Of a DNA stretch of 64,000 bases, positions 1 to 11,344 are shown in pieces. Location: positions 50,163,206 through 50,227,205 of the forward strand of contig CM055901.1 in NCBI GenBank assembly GCA_029582155.1, in the 5' to 3' direction. Under the pieces are notes generated by a model that was not told where the DNA came from, did not search any database, and saw nothing but the letters and a program-made list of their open reading frames with translations. The translations under genes and the position numbers were made by a program. Every line of letters starts with the position of its first letter. Position 1 is the first letter of the stretch. Origin of the DNA: Panopea generosa (taxonomy: Eukaryota; Mollusca; Bivalvia; Adapedonta; Hiatellidae).

Positions 1-189
1 ATTTGTGAATTTTATTTTAATTTATTTTTAGTTATTTTTTCTTTTTAAAACATACTTAAATAACACAGGAAAAAATTAATTTCATTTTCTCTTCATACTG
101 CATTGAGTAGAAAATATATATGCATACGTAGGAATGGTTATTATTTTCAAGCCCTCTAGCCCATGTGTATATGCGGATACCGGACTCAC

Positions 190-471
190 CTAATTCTCCG
201 GTTACAACCTCAATAGATGCGCTAGGCATACTGCGACCTACTTTAGTCACTGCTATAACGCGTAATTCATATTGCTGAAATGGTTGCATCCCTTTTATGG
301 TATACTCCGTAGCTTTAATTCCGATTATTTGCCTGAAATCTCCTGGGTCCTGTTTCACCTTATACTGGACCACATAGGAAATGTCTTCTGCATTGCCCTG
401 CTTCCAAGATAGCTTCAGGGACGCGGGGGTAATTTCTGAGGCGGTCAGTTTCACTGGGGGGCTTGGCAATG
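190..471 (-). CDS. Lar: LAR-type RPTP exon: first fibronectin type III domain (FN3-1)
   Basis: This internal exon of 282 nt encodes one complete FN3 module of a type IIa receptor tyrosine phosphatase. It opens with ALPSPPVKL, like the ALPKPP start of vertebrate LAR FN3-1. It contains the B-strand tryptophan (LKLSWKQG), the YVVQYK strand and the YELRVIAVTKVGRS strand that marks FN3 folds. The acceptor is TTTACTACAG just before 471 and the donor is GTGAGT after 190, both phase 1. The incoming G from the Ig3 exon completes the alanine codon, giving VRVKALPSPP across the junction, as in LAR. FN3 domains form the membrane-proximal stalk of the receptor. Family assignment is firm. Later FN3 exons lie beyond position 1, and positions 1-189 are the start of the next intron. 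Confidence 0.93.
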
Positions 472-613
472 CTGTAGTAAACGACACTTGGTGTAAAATT
501 ATGGCTATTATCCATAAAACACGCAGACATACGGACGCAGACATTGTGCATGAGCCTTGCATGGGCCCGCGGAACCAGCAATGAACACTGTGATCGGTGC
601 AGCTGGTCGTCAT
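472..613 (-). CDS. Lar: Candidate alternative 5' end of the FN3-1 exon, encoding a signal peptide
   Basis: The reading frame of the FN3-1 exon stays open through the splice acceptor for 47 more codons, up to an ATG at 613; a TAA lies at 623-625. Within it an ATG at 544 (A at -3) begins MSASVCLRVLWIIAIILHQ followed by VSFTTALPSP. This is a short polar start, an uninterrupted hydrophobic core LWIIAIIL and small residues at a plausible cleavage site, immediately before the FN3 domain. If transcription starts in this intron, the product would enter the secretory pathway with no Ig domains and begin with FN3-1. The alternative is that this is ordinary intron with a chance hydrophobic frame. The exact in-frame fit to the domain boundary favours function. 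It is unproven without transcript data. Confidence 0.45.
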
Positions 614-639
614 TTTTTCATGTTATGGTGCTCAAATTT

Positions 640-690
640 AGACGTCACGTTACACGTTTTACTCCACAGTGATCACACGTTTTATATATT
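640..690 (-). promoter_or_regulatory. Possible internal promoter: TATA-like box and CRE-like site
   Basis: On the minus strand, TATATAAA lies at 689-682 and TGACGTCT, one mismatch from a cAMP response element, at 647-640. The TATA-like box is about 70 nt before the first in-frame ATG (613). A three-codon upstream ORF begins at 621. The segment 440-680 is visibly richer in CpG than the surrounding intron. Such short motifs are common in AT-rich DNA, so this is suggestive only because it sits before the signal-peptide frame. Confidence 0.25.
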
Positions 691-2616
691 CACTTCCCAC
701 AGGTAAATCTAATTTTTCATTTCTTTCCAATTTTAAACTATTATAATTCCGTTACATGTATGGCATTGAGAAATTTTTCAAATTTTTTTTTCACATAAAT
801 AACAAATAAACTAAACAAAAATGGAGAGCTTTACAAATTAACAGCTAATCACTTCCCAAGAATGAACACTTCTTTTATGTCACATAAAAAACACAAAAAC
901 TGCGAACCAATGTGTTAATTATTCATCATAATCAAATGAATAAGAATCCTGTAAGGCTTGGTGAGTGATAATCCATTGAGCGTTAATAAGACAACATTTG
1001 TATAATTCCAATCAAATATCCGTACCACCGCTTACATAGCACACAGTGTTACCACTGAGTTAACACATAGCAGAGTGTTCATGACAGAATGGACATAATG
1101 GAGCTCTCTCTCTCTCACAGCCTTCTTCTCATGAATTCAACACAAATCATATTGAGCCAGAAGCTTAATCATGCCTCTCTATGAGGTAATTACAACCAGT
1201 AATCTCCAAGAAGAGAGTACACAAACAGGAAGTTGCATCTATTTACTCTATACTTGTTTGCTGTTCCAAATTAGAGAAACATGTGTAATAAAGAAAAGTA
1301 CCTAGTGTTTGAGTACACAACACATTTTACTGGAGGCTAGGTAGGTTGTTTTATTAAAATGAATTTTGCAGTAGCTGTAGCAATCATTTTCAACTTCTAA
1401 GTGGTTTCTCAGCCAATCAGGAGACTCGATACAAATTACCTAGGATTGGTACTCTGAGATGTAACCAGCCTGATAGTTGGATACAAGACCAAGTGGCTCC
1501 AGCTGGTGGGGATTTTGGGAGAAATTGGGAATTTATCTGGTTGCCTTAGTAACCTAATCAAAATTGACTGGGCATGCACAGGTAATAGGTACAAGTTGTT
1601 AATAATACTGTATCCAAAATCTATCAGTCATGGGCAGGTATTAAAGAATGCAAGGTGATAAATATACACAGCATTGAAAACAAGACAATATTTTTACCAC
1701 TAAGTTTTGGCAGCATCCAACATAGAACAAATACACATTCCTCAAAATGCACAATTCTACATATATATATATAGAAATATATATGCTGTTAATGATTAGC
1801 AGAAACAATTTCTCTATGCCATACATCTTTACTCATTAAATAATTAAGCAAATTATAAACAAAAAGAAAGATTGAAAATGCACAAGAACACTAGAAATGC
1901 ATTGTGTATAATTAAATTACAGAAAAGGATAAATCAATACATGGAATTATTTAATAAAAATTGCAGGAATAGTATGGAAAAGTGCACAAAAAAACAACAT
2001 GAATATAAAAATAAATTGAAATACCATGGGTAAAACACAAATACAAGTATATTCAACACATGGAAATGGGATAAAAAAACACTTTTATTTCAATAAAAAA
2101 CATTATAACATAGCATAAGAAGCAGCCAGTATTTGTACCAATTTTGTATTTTAATTTTTTTAACATGTGCTCAGACTGTATAATTAGAGAGGCGGAAATT
2201 ACCAGTGAATGGTACCATAGACTGGTGAATAGAAACCTTTAAATCTCCAATATAATGCCTTATAAGATTAGATTTCTCATACAATTGTAAAATGCAAAGT
2301 ATTGATCTTAAAAATGGCAGAGTAAAGTGGAGGTTGACACTCAGTACACGGAATATGAGACAATAGTAAATGTCTAGCTATCAGTTAAATGTTGAAGAAT
2401 ATCAGTGTCGAACAAAATCTCAGTCAATGTAAATCTCTGTAGTAGTTCAAACCTAGGTATCAATAGTATTATGTAGGTATCAGTCCATTTCTGGTGGGAA
2501 GTTCATGGTCTTAGAATAATGTTCATCGCAGTCATTGTAAAGACAGGCCAGGAGGGGATTCAAACTCGTGACCTACAGAGTTAATCTAAGTTACAATTTA
2601 ATTCTGCGAATATATA

Positions 2617-3060
2617 TAGGTATCCATTTCAATCAAGGTGTCATTTTGGAACAAATAAATATATGTATTGAACTAATTGTAGGCGCAAGTACACGTCCAG
2701 GTGTAAATCTATAAAGGTAAATATAGGTATCAGTCTCAATCAAGGTGTCATTTTGGAATAAATAAATAAATAAAGGTATTGAACTAATTGTAGGTGTCAA
2801 GTACATGTCCAGGTGTAAATCTATAAAGGTAAATAAAGGTATCAGTCTCAATCAAGGTGTCATTTTGAAAATAAAAATAGATATTGAACTAAATGTAGGT
2901 GTCAAGTACACATCTAGGTATAAATCTATAAAGTCATACACATAGGTATCAATTCCAATGTAGGGATCATTTTGAATTTTATTTTAGGTATTATATAGAA
3001 TCTGTTTAAATCTAAGTAAAGGTATTTACTAGGTATCATTTTGAATTTGTCTAAATCTAG
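2617..3060. repeat. Tandem repeat, unit about 105-113 bp, about 4 copies
   Basis: Successive units begin near 2617, 2723, 2836 and 2942 with AGGTATCAGTCTCAATCAAG or a variant, and carry a shared GTCCAGGTGTAAATCTATAA block. The last copy decays into AGGTAT-rich sequence. It is intronic and non-coding, and the short reading frame across it on the minus strand is a by-product. Confidence 0.8.
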
Positions 3061-3741
3061 GTATTGGTTTAAATATTTTTATTGGTTCAGTCTATCATGT
3101 GATAGATTCTTATGAGAAATGAAACTTGGTAGGCAAAATTGTCAACAATTTGAAGGCCATTCCTTGGGAAGATGGGGTTATAGCCTTCGTTTAGTTTCAT
3201 GCTAATAGTTTCCAAAACTGCATAAGCAATCTATTTGAGATAATTCAACCATGAGGCTAATTATAGATCTATATTCTCATTCAACAACAAAATTAGTACA
3301 AAAGTGGGTTTGCTTTAAGACGAGAAAATGATTGAAGGACAATTCATTTATAAATTATATTATATAATTATGTAGGTTACTATGGTAACAAAATATAAGA
3401 ACATGTCACATTATTTTATAATCATAAAATTGCCAATTGTCAGCTCATGAGGGAAGAAATCAACAAAACACAGAAGAATTGCTGTTAATTTGATTTTAAG
3501 GGAAATGTTACAAAATTATCTCAGATACTTAGATCTAGGTGATCAATTGAGAATCAATTTGTCAAATTAACAGGACAGCTTTCAAGTGAGATTCATCTCG
3601 GGAATTATCAGTAGCAGAAGCCCACATATCTCATATTTGTACTGTAGAGACCATGTCACTGGGGCACATCCTTCAATTGTTAAAGGGACGCATTCAAATT
3701 TTACTCTATGACCTGTTCACACGTCAAATCCAACTTCACAC

Positions 3742-4744
3742 CTATGGACCAGGCCTTCTAAAATTGCCGGTTTTTCGGTTTTTGGACCGATTTCAGAAGT
3801 TCAAAACCGGTTTTCGTTTCAAAGTTTAATAAAAAATCGGTCCAGATATTTTCAAAGTTCAATAAAAAATCGGTCCAGATATTTTCTATCGGTCGTATAA
3901 AATCTCATAAATTGCTCTTACCATGCCATACTGACCTGCGAAATACGCCTTGCGGCAATATAATTTGACCCAATAATCCGTTTGTTTTGTCACCTGCTGT
4001 GCGAAATGATGACAATTTCGACTAAACCATTGACGGTATTAGGGGAGTTTATCGGAAGAGTCTATCGCTATGTAGCACGCCTTCGATGTGTGATCAGTGA
4101 CCCATAGCGTTCTGTCGGTTCATCAAAAGACTGTGTTTGCGTTCGTATATTTCTTTGATATACCGCTAGCCAAAGCTGGGACGGTCGGACCGAATATTGT
4201 TTGCGTCATTAAAATATTTGATAAAACGTGCGGTGTTACTTGTTTGTTTCATTTTTTAAAAAAAAATAATTTTAATTATAAAATTAATGACATTAATTAA
4301 TGAAAGTGATAAAAGCCGGACCGATTTTGTTTTGATGTGGGACAGGTTCTGAATGGTTTATTTCTGTGGTTGAACCGTTACATTGGTTTCCACGGTGATT
4401 ATTTCACGCAGCTTCCGAAACTTACATCACTTCCGGTTCGATCGAACATTTTTAATATAATGAAAATTATTCAGTAAAGCGGAAACATAATGTCAGTCAT
4501 TAAAATGTACACATTGTGATAAAGTATGTTATAAATAATACACAAATAAACTTGAAATCGTTTCCTATTAATAAATAAACGGAGAAATACACGATGCAGC
4601 TGACATGGTGGGTGGGGTATGCATACATGTAATGGCATAATGTAAGGCAATTTTAGTGATTTTTTATAAATAAGTGCGATTCTTACGGTAGTAAAAAACC
4701 TGGACCGATTTGCATTTTGGAATTTTAGAAGGCCTGCTATGGAC
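3742..4744. mobile_element. Non-autonomous hAT-like DNA transposon (987 bp) with 8-bp target duplication
   Basis: The element spans 3750-4736. Its ends are inverted copies: CAGGCCTTCTAAAATT at the left and AATTTTAGAAGGCCTG at the right. It is flanked by a perfect 8-bp direct duplication, CTATGGAC, at 3742-3749 and 4737-4744. An 8-bp duplication with CAG-starting termini is characteristic of the hAT superfamily. No transposase is recognisable, so it would need a transposase in trans. A 33-bp segment beginning AAAGTTCAATAAAAAATCGG is duplicated near 3820-3890, and GGACCGATTT motifs recur near both ends. The intact target duplication suggests a fairly recent insertion. Confidence 0.88.
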
Positions 4745-5009
4745 GTATACCCATATGGAGATATTAATCATCAAGTATTTCTGCAACTCTTTATTAAACA
4801 ATATATTAACATTTCCTATAAAAAAAAAACATGTGAAATCATGCTATGTTTTGATAATACAAGTAAAACTTCTTAAAACATCATTTTATATTTGTCATTT
4901 CTTTCCTACTGACAAAATCAGATTAAAATAAAATATTTGTGACACTTTTTACCATGTATGACAACATATATAATGCCTGTCATGCCTTTACATGGGTTTT
5001 ACATGTGTT

Positions 5010-5208
5010 TATCCCTTTACTTCATAAAGACAGCTTTCGACACCTCTAATATTGAAAGCATTAATTCACCACTTATCAGCAATGGGTGAATTATATTTAT
5101 ATTTATATTAACTGACAGAGTGGAAAACATCTGAACTCTTCCTGCACTGTTTTCAAAGGCCTTCTGTGATTGGTGCGGGTAAACGCGTTTCTATGGAGTA
5201 AAGGGTTA
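5010..5208. mobile_element. MITE-like dispersed repeat (copy 1), TIR TAACCCTTTAC
   Basis: A roughly 200-bp element is bounded by TATCCCTTTACTTCATA and the inverted TATGGAGTAAAGGGTTA. It matches a second copy at 46702-46909 along its length, including GAATTATATTTATATTTA, GCACTGTTTTCAAAG and CCTTCTG. Two copies with inverted ends in one window indicate a small non-autonomous DNA element family. The superfamily is not clear. Confidence 0.7.
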
Positions 5209-5670
5209 TACATGATAACTATTACAGTCTGCTCCTAATTTCATATTTTCATCATAGTGCTACATTATTTTCAGAAATAGAACATAATGACAATTGTCTT
5301 TAATGTAAAATGAAAATAGCACTGTCTGAGTGAGAGAAATAAAAAGGTTTATAAAAACACAGGTTTTGGAATTTTCTGAAAAAAAAAATTTCAAATGAAA
5401 ATAAATTACAAAGATTATATATAGTTTGAGTTGAGATTTGCAGACTTGAACAATTAAAATCCAAGTTATAGTGTTGATAAATGGTGTGAATTGAACTTTA
5501 AAACAAGAAAATTGTAAACATAAATTTGTTAAATGAGAAAAAAACACACACTTTCCTGTGTTTTCTATATATAACTTACTGTGCTTATTACCAATGTGAC
5601 GTACTACTGAAGGATGGAATGAACGTTCGTTATAACGAGACTATAACAAACGCTTGACACCCCATGGGAG

Positions 5671-5883
5671 TCAAGCATAAATGGTGTTCATGATTTTGAT
5701 TACAAAGTCATTGATTTCCTCATGTTCAAGTGGTTTATCCACCCCTTCGGCTTGTTTGACTGACTGGAAATGCTTTGTTGCCTTAATGTTCAATAATATT
5801 GATCTTTGTGAATTGATATCGCTAAATATGGTTGAAGTGATCAATGCAAATATAAGGAGAAACACTTTTTTATTAGTTTTCAT
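5671..5883 (-). CDS. Weak candidate: 70-residue secreted peptide inside the intron
   Basis: From an ATG at 5883 the frame encodes 70 residues beginning MKTNKKVFLLIFALITSTIF. That is a basic N-terminus and hydrophobic core like a signal peptide, followed by a charged tail ending KIMNTIYA. An overlapping frame is open on the plus strand, and the base composition is that of the surrounding AT-rich intron. I recognise no family and see no promoter or exon structure. It is more likely chance than a gene and is recorded because of the N-terminus. Confidence 0.15.
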   Translation of the reverse strand: MKTNKKVFLLIFALITSTIFSDINSQRSILLNIKATKHFQSVKQAEGVDKPLEHEEINDFVIKIMNTIYA

Positions 5884-6547
5884 GCAGTTTGATTTCAAAT
5901 TTATTAGTTCTTCTTGGATCTGGAGTCCAAGTTTATGAGTTTTCATGAAACAAGATCTATGTGGGCTTCTGCATGAGATACAATGAAAAATTACAAATTA
6001 AAACTGTTTGTGAGTTTAAACAAACAACATAAAATCTGGGAAATGATTTGATAAATTTCAGGTAGCATCTTTTAAGAAACGTATTTTTAAGAAAATAATG
6101 TGAGACTTTCAAATTGTATTTTTGACAATAAATAAATGTGGATTAAGTGCTTTGTTCAAGGACACACCACAGGGGATTAGACCAAAACCCCTCTGATCCT
6201 GTGCTGGTCACTATCACATGATCACGCTAATGTAAATTAATAGACTTCAGCCTACACGTGTTAAAGAATTATCAAGAATATTTATCAGACATGCAGAAAT
6301 ATAACTATTAATGAGTAAATCTTTGTTATACATCATGCCGGTATGACAACACAAGGTTCTTTACACGTAACAAAATCATGCATAGCATATAACATATTTA
6401 TTACACATGAAATGCATATATGCTGATTATTCACCGAAGTTTCCTTCAACATATATTGGCCTCCATCTACCTGAAAATGCACTTGTTTCAAATATTTCTA
6501 TAATTCGTAGAAAGGTATACAGTATGCAACACAAATCATGCCCTTAC

Positions 6548-6820
6548 CTTTGACCCGCACTTGCGTAACTTCCTCTATATTGCCTAATTCCGACTGTGCT
6601 ACACATGTATAATTAGCCGATTCCAGAACATCTTTTAACATTAAAACATTTCGACCAATTTGTGGTTCATCATCGGGACTGAGTTCCTGGTACCCATGAC
6701 GCCACTTCACCACTGGCATCGGCGAGCCAACCGCAACACAAGTTACATTGATATCTTTGCCTGGATCAACATCCTGAACACTAGGGGGTTTTATAGAGAA
6801 ATGAGGTGGTACCCTTCGAA
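6548..6820 (-). CDS. Lar: LAR-type RPTP exon: third immunoglobulin domain (Ig3)
   Basis: This exon of 273 nt has phase 1 at both ends. The acceptor TTATTTCAG precedes 6820 and the donor is GTAAGG after 6548. The product starts [10 protein letters not shown], nearly identical to the VRRVPPRFSI start of vertebrate LAR Ig3. It contains both disulphide cysteines ([12 protein letters not shown] and [12 protein letters not shown]), the VKWRHG tryptophan and [12 protein letters not shown]-glycosylation sequons are visible at NVT and NYT. Splicing from 25951 gives LYVKVRRVPP, which matches the family without any microexon insert. This domain is part of the ligand-binding head of the receptor. The identification is firm. 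Confidence 0.95.
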
Positions 6821-7779
6821 CTGAAATAAAAAAAAGTATCAAACTTTAGAATTTTATGAAGACTACCAATAACAATATCATTAAAATTGTTCAGGCCTCT
6901 GTGTCACTATCATTTTCTTTAATTCTTAAAATCTTAGCTTCAAGATTGACTTGTTATTAACATGAAATATATAATCAATAGTCCATATGCAGATTTACAG
7001 AAACCAGTCTTAAATCATGATAACTTGGTGACTTTTCTTAGATTTAAGTTTTTAAGTTTTAAGTATACACTTAGATATGTTGGTGGAATAGGTGCCAGAT
7101 ATCAGTATGGCAACATTGTATTACACAAGGGAAGACACTGACAATAGATATACTTCAAAATTTTCAATGGAATGGCAAAACACAATGTTCAACACAATGC
7201 AGGCTTCCAGTTTTACTGGTGTAGTAAGATTTTTATCAATTCTTTTTACATTTTATGTGTTGAACCATGATATAGAACCCTTGGATCCAGGATGCTTAAT
7301 CAGTGATGTATTGGAAAGTCTTATATGGGGAAAACCCATTTGCCCATGACCATGAGTTAAACCCTTGAAACATGTGTGCAATCGGGAAACCCCAATTGTA
7401 CATGATCTTGATTTGGTAGAACCATTCGATCACATGTCTAATAGGTGCAACTGACTCGTGTGGAATCCTTATTAGGATAGTTAAAACAAGATTTTTTTTT
7501 TTTGACGGAGAAATGATGTTTCACCCTCATACAATTGTGAGAATTATTTTTAACATTCAAAACTTGGAAGTTTTAGGATTGATGATGGCACTGCAAGAAA
7601 ACCTACAATGGTACATTAAGTAAAGTAGATCGAGGCTTCACACTGATCATTAGCAGCAATGTTTGTCGGAACGTGGTCGTAGGTTGTAAAGAAAAAGCAT
7701 TTGCAATGTATTGGAATGCAAAATTAGGTTTCAAGTTAATCCATCCCAGCAAGTTTCAGTTAATTCCTACTGATAATTG

Positions 7780-8195
7780 AAGAGGCGAAAAAGTGGACAA
7801 GATTGTTCATTCCAACATTGAAAAGGACAATAATTCAGCTGGAAAATCATCAAACTGGAGCACAAAAAGGATACGTTTAACTTCATTTCCTACTGATCCT
7901 TCCCAGCAAGTTTCATTAAAATATAAGCATTTGTTCAAGAGAAGAAGCACAGACAAAATTCTTCATTCTAAAAATGCAGAGGGCCATAACTTAATAAAAA
8001 TTATCTGACCGGAACACAAAAAGGAATATGGGCAACTAGACCTTACACTGATCATTTCTAGCAAGATTTAGCTAAAGATGTGGGAGGAGTACTCCTGACA
8101 AGGCTTTGTGACAGATGGACAGACAGACAGGCGGATGAACAGCACAAAAACCAATGTCTCCCAAAGAGGGGGAGAAAGAATTATAACGTATCGTT
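7780..8195. repeat. Dispersed repeat with GACAGATGGACAGACAG tail block
   Basis: The stretch ends in a GGACAGACAGACAGG-type run followed by ACCAATGTCTCCCAAAG. A related tail (GACAGACGGACGGACAG, then AAAATGTCTCTGCC) occurs at 26570-26660, and a weaker one at 10920-10960. This suggests an interspersed element family, possibly the 3' part of a retroelement. Boundaries are uncertain, and I see no coding domain in this copy. Confidence 0.4.
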
Positions 8196-8577
8196 GTACA
8201 CATTGCCTGAAGTAATCTATGGTTTGTCCATAAAAGAGTTGGAAGTTTTATATGATTACGTACTCAAGATGGCATAATCACATTCCACTTGCATTTTAAA
8301 TGAGTCACTTTTCCAAACAGACAAAAAAACAACACCACAAAATTTAATTAACTTGTTGCAATTGGTGAGAAACTAAAATTAACCAGTTTTAAGCAATAAA
8401 AAGATGCCATTTCTGAAGAAAACGGGGTTCGGTTTTAAATTATTATTTTGCTAAAGTAAAGATTTTGTTTTACATGAGGAATTCTTCAACAAAACACCAA
8501 CAATAGGCTTTGTTACATTTCTAAAATAAGTTTGTCTGAATACAATTTTTTTTTTTATTAAAGAGAGCTTTAATGTG

Positions 8578-8765
8578 CAAGTGTGTGTATAATGTCTGTC
8601 TTGTGTGTATGCATGCATGTTGTGTATAATGTGTTTGTCTAGTGTGTATGCATGTATGTTGTGTAGATCAATGTGTCTGACTTAAGTGCATATGCATGCA
8701 TGTTGTGTATAATGTGTCTGTCTAGTGTGTATGCATGCATGTTGTGTAGATCAATGTGTATGTTA
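8578..8765. repeat. GTGTGTATGCATGCATGTTG tandem repeat
   Basis: Four imperfect blocks of TGTGTATGCATGCATGTTGT alternate with AATGTGTCTGTCTAGTG or GATCAATGTGTCTG. A longer period of about 105 bp is visible, since the block beginning 8640 recurs near 8725. It is alternating purine/pyrimidine sequence and non-coding. Confidence 0.75.
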
Positions 8766-8916
8766 GCAGTCAATTTTAATACAAAGAGAAAGAGGGCGAA
8801 CAAAATACAAAGGTGAGAGAGAGAAAATATAAAGATATGTGCAGTGAAAGAGAGAGATACAAAGAGAAAGAAAAAGAACAAAATACAAAGGGAGAGAGAA
8901 CAAAATATAAAGATAT

Positions 8917-8918
<2 letters not shown>

Positions 8919-8969
<51 letters not shown>
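8919..8969. repeat. (AG)n microsatellite, about 25 units
   Basis: An uninterrupted AG dinucleotide run is preceded by degenerate purine-rich sequence from about 8780. Minus-strand translation gives a poly Leu-Ser artefact that is not a protein. Confidence 0.97.
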
Positions 8970-8973
<4 letters not shown>

Positions 8974-9012
8974 TATTCATAAGTACCGGTTAGAGCCATT
9001 TATTTTTACATG

Positions 9013-10026
9013 TATGAGGGGGGATCAGAAAGTTCGTAGATTTTTGCCACAACTTATTTATATCAGTTATACAATGCACAATATTGTTATTGTATTTGAA
9101 ATAAATGTATATGGGACATATTTTGAAAATTTTGGCATGATACATCAACTATTAAGAAAATAAGGCACTATTCAAAGCATAGCAGTTAGATATGTTGGGG
9201 CAAAATGATTATGTTGTGTTCAACAAAAACCGATGTCAAAATTTTTAATAGGTGCTTTTTTGTATCAAATTTACTGAGTCATTCCTTCTCAAAATACTCT
9301 CCGCAGTGGTCTATACATTTTTGCTACTATCTATACCGTTGAGTGAATATGATAACAAAATCCGAAGATGGTAAACTGAACACAAAATTCTATAAAACAT
9401 GCTTTAATTCCAATATGTCTTCAAATCGACTTCCTGTTCGTTCCTTTTTAATGACTGATTACAGAAATTCTAAAAAACATTAATTTTGTGAAATTTTAAC
9501 ACTAGAGACCTTGAAACATTAGATTCACTGTATATGCTTTTGTTTTTTGTTTGAGCAGGTGTATTATCTAACACTCAGCAAAACTTTACAGAACTGCGGT
9601 ATTCCGCGTGATAATCCATTTTCCAGTGCCCCAAGGTCATTTTGTTTCTAACGAAATGGCATACCGTAACATCATAATATTGACATCATGTTGAGATGCG
9701 GATAATTGGTGCCATTATTTTAAAGGATGTAAACAAGCCTTCGATACAGCACACATTGATATTTTTTATTTAAAAATAAAACGCGTTTAGGCTTCGTTAC
9801 GCTTGTTTGAATAGTAGAGGTAGGAAAAAAGCAAAAACTGCCCCGATTACATAAATCGACGTTTCCATAGTTACTATAGAAAATAAACTAATGATGAAAA
9901 ATTATCAAATTTTTGCAAATTTACTGCAAATATGTAGTGGCACAGGTTCCCTGACAATTATTAGAATACAACAATAAATAAAAGAGAGATGGCAAAAGTC
10001 TACAAACTTTCTGATCCCCCCTCGTA
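9013..10026. mobile_element. Mariner-type DNA transposon relic (1010 bp) with TA target duplication
   Basis: The element spans 9015-10024 between TA dinucleotides (9013-9014 and 10025-10026). The left end begins TGAGGGGGGATCAGAAAGTT and the right end is its inverted match, CTTTCTGATCCCCCCTCG. The inverted similarity runs about 35 bp, to TTTTTGCCA. TA duplication and these termini fit the Tc1/mariner superfamily. A transposase C-terminal remnant on the minus strand (9279-9323) supports this. The interior is too short and broken for an active transposase, so it is a deleted copy. Confidence 0.88.
9279..9323 (-). pseudogene. Fragment of mariner transposase C-terminus
   Basis: The minus-strand frame reads QKCIDHCGEYFEKE followed by a stop. 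This resembles the terminal KCI...GEYFEK region of mariner-family transposases. It lies inside an element with mariner-like ends and in a sensible orientation. The rest of the transposase, including the DDD catalytic core, is not recognisable, so this is a dead remnant. Confidence 0.7.
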
Positions 10027-10496
10027 AGCTGCCATGTGTTACCAACAAGAGATTACAAGAAAATATGCTAAATCCTTAGAAATGGATTGACGGAAAGTTT
10101 CCAAAAGGATAAGGAAGTGATAGAATTAAATATAAACAAATGTCTTAGCTTTAATTAATTTTTAATGAGGGAAAGGATAAGATCAAAATTGTTATTGTCA
10201 ATGTTGTCTACCTCAGTAAAAGCATTAAATGAACACAGAACTTGTATTATTCTCCAGTTAAAATTATCTGTTTTAGAACAGGAGATAGTCAGTTGTTGTC
10301 TATGTTGACATGACGATATGTAAATACAGAACTTCTGAAATGTGTTTGTAACTCATACTAGAGCTATAATTGAAGGTGATTAACATCCCTACATTAATTA
10401 AGTCAGTGGCCCAACATTTGCATCATGCAAATTAACACTTGATGTTAATCATTAACACAAAATATCAAGTCATTCCCCTGAAAACTGTAGAGCCAG

Positions 10497-10735
10497 GCTT
10501 GATTAGCTCAGTTGGTAGCACATCAGACTATCAATCCAGGGTTCGTGAGTTTGAATCCCCGCCTCTCACTGCTGTTTCAAGTGGGACAGTTATAAGTTAC
10601 TTGCAGATATGGGCGTGATTCAGTACTGGTTAGCATCCCAGGAGAGAAAAACAGTTTAGAATGGTAAGGTTAACTGATCATCTGTAAGCCCTAAATGGCA
10701 TAAAAAGGATGCTATATATTCAATTCAATTCATGA
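10497..10735 (+). mobile_element. tRNA-derived SINE (copy 1, full head)
   Basis: A tRNA-like head carries an A box (TTAGCTCAGTTGGTAGC) and a B box (GAGTTTGAATCCCC). It is followed by a body shared with other copies in this window: AAGTGGGACAGTTATAAGTT, GGTTAACTGATCATC and TGGCATAAAAA. The copy ends in a TCAATTCAATTC tail. The missing 3' stem partner and the shared body show it is a SINE rather than a functional tRNA gene. Confidence 0.85.
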
Positions 10736-11344
10736 AAACTGTGAAAGTGATAGCAATAAAGTAAATACAGCAATTTCACAAAGTGCAAGAACAATAACTC
10801 TGCATTGAATTAAGTCATTATCACATAGTACGAGTCACTCACATGTACACTTGATTTTGATCATGCATGCAAAGTTTCAATTCAAATGTCTTAAAACTGT
10901 AAAGGAAGCCTTCTCTACAAGCTGCTGACATGACGGACCAATGGACAGATACAGAGATCAACCAAAACAGTAATTCCTATATCCCCATATCAAACTTTGT
11001 TTTCAGGGGTCTAATAAGCTCATTGTTGACATATTTAAATTAAAACATCATTTCATTTTGAAAAAAAAGGACCAACCATCCCACCACCCTGTTGTTTTTT
11101 TTACAAATAACTAAAAAACAATACAACAAACAACCAAAAATGTTTTATGGAATAACTTAATATATTACTTGATACATGTTTTAATTAAAGCAAATTATAG
11201 TCAATCTAGGAATAATTCATTAAAAGTTAAAATATATTCTTAAACTTCATTTGAAACAATTTTGACAAAAAATACGAAATTAAATTTTAAAAGGCAAGTA
11301 ATTCAAAATTATTACAACATAAAATTTGAGAACAAAATCAAACT

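Larger units (their letters stand above)
614..6547 (-). other. Intron between the Ig3 and FN3-1 exons (distal part)
   Basis: This AT-rich intron sequence is bounded by the Ig3 donor at 6547 and the FN3-1 acceptor at 472. It holds a roughly 108-bp tandem repeat, a hAT-like element, a MITE-like repeat and one weak small reading frame, each listed separately. At 2540-2590 and 6140-6235 there are short stretches resembling tRNA-derived SINE fragments (a GATTCAAAC-type B box). I see no further LAR exon here. Confidence 0.8.

Noticed and set aside
8639-8980. Leu-Ser-rich frame on the minus strand
   Set aside because: It is a translation of an (AG)n microsatellite and purine-rich flank.
10501-10565. 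Apparent tRNA gene
   Set aside because: The head continues into a SINE body shared with four other copies, and it lacks a complete acceptor stem.
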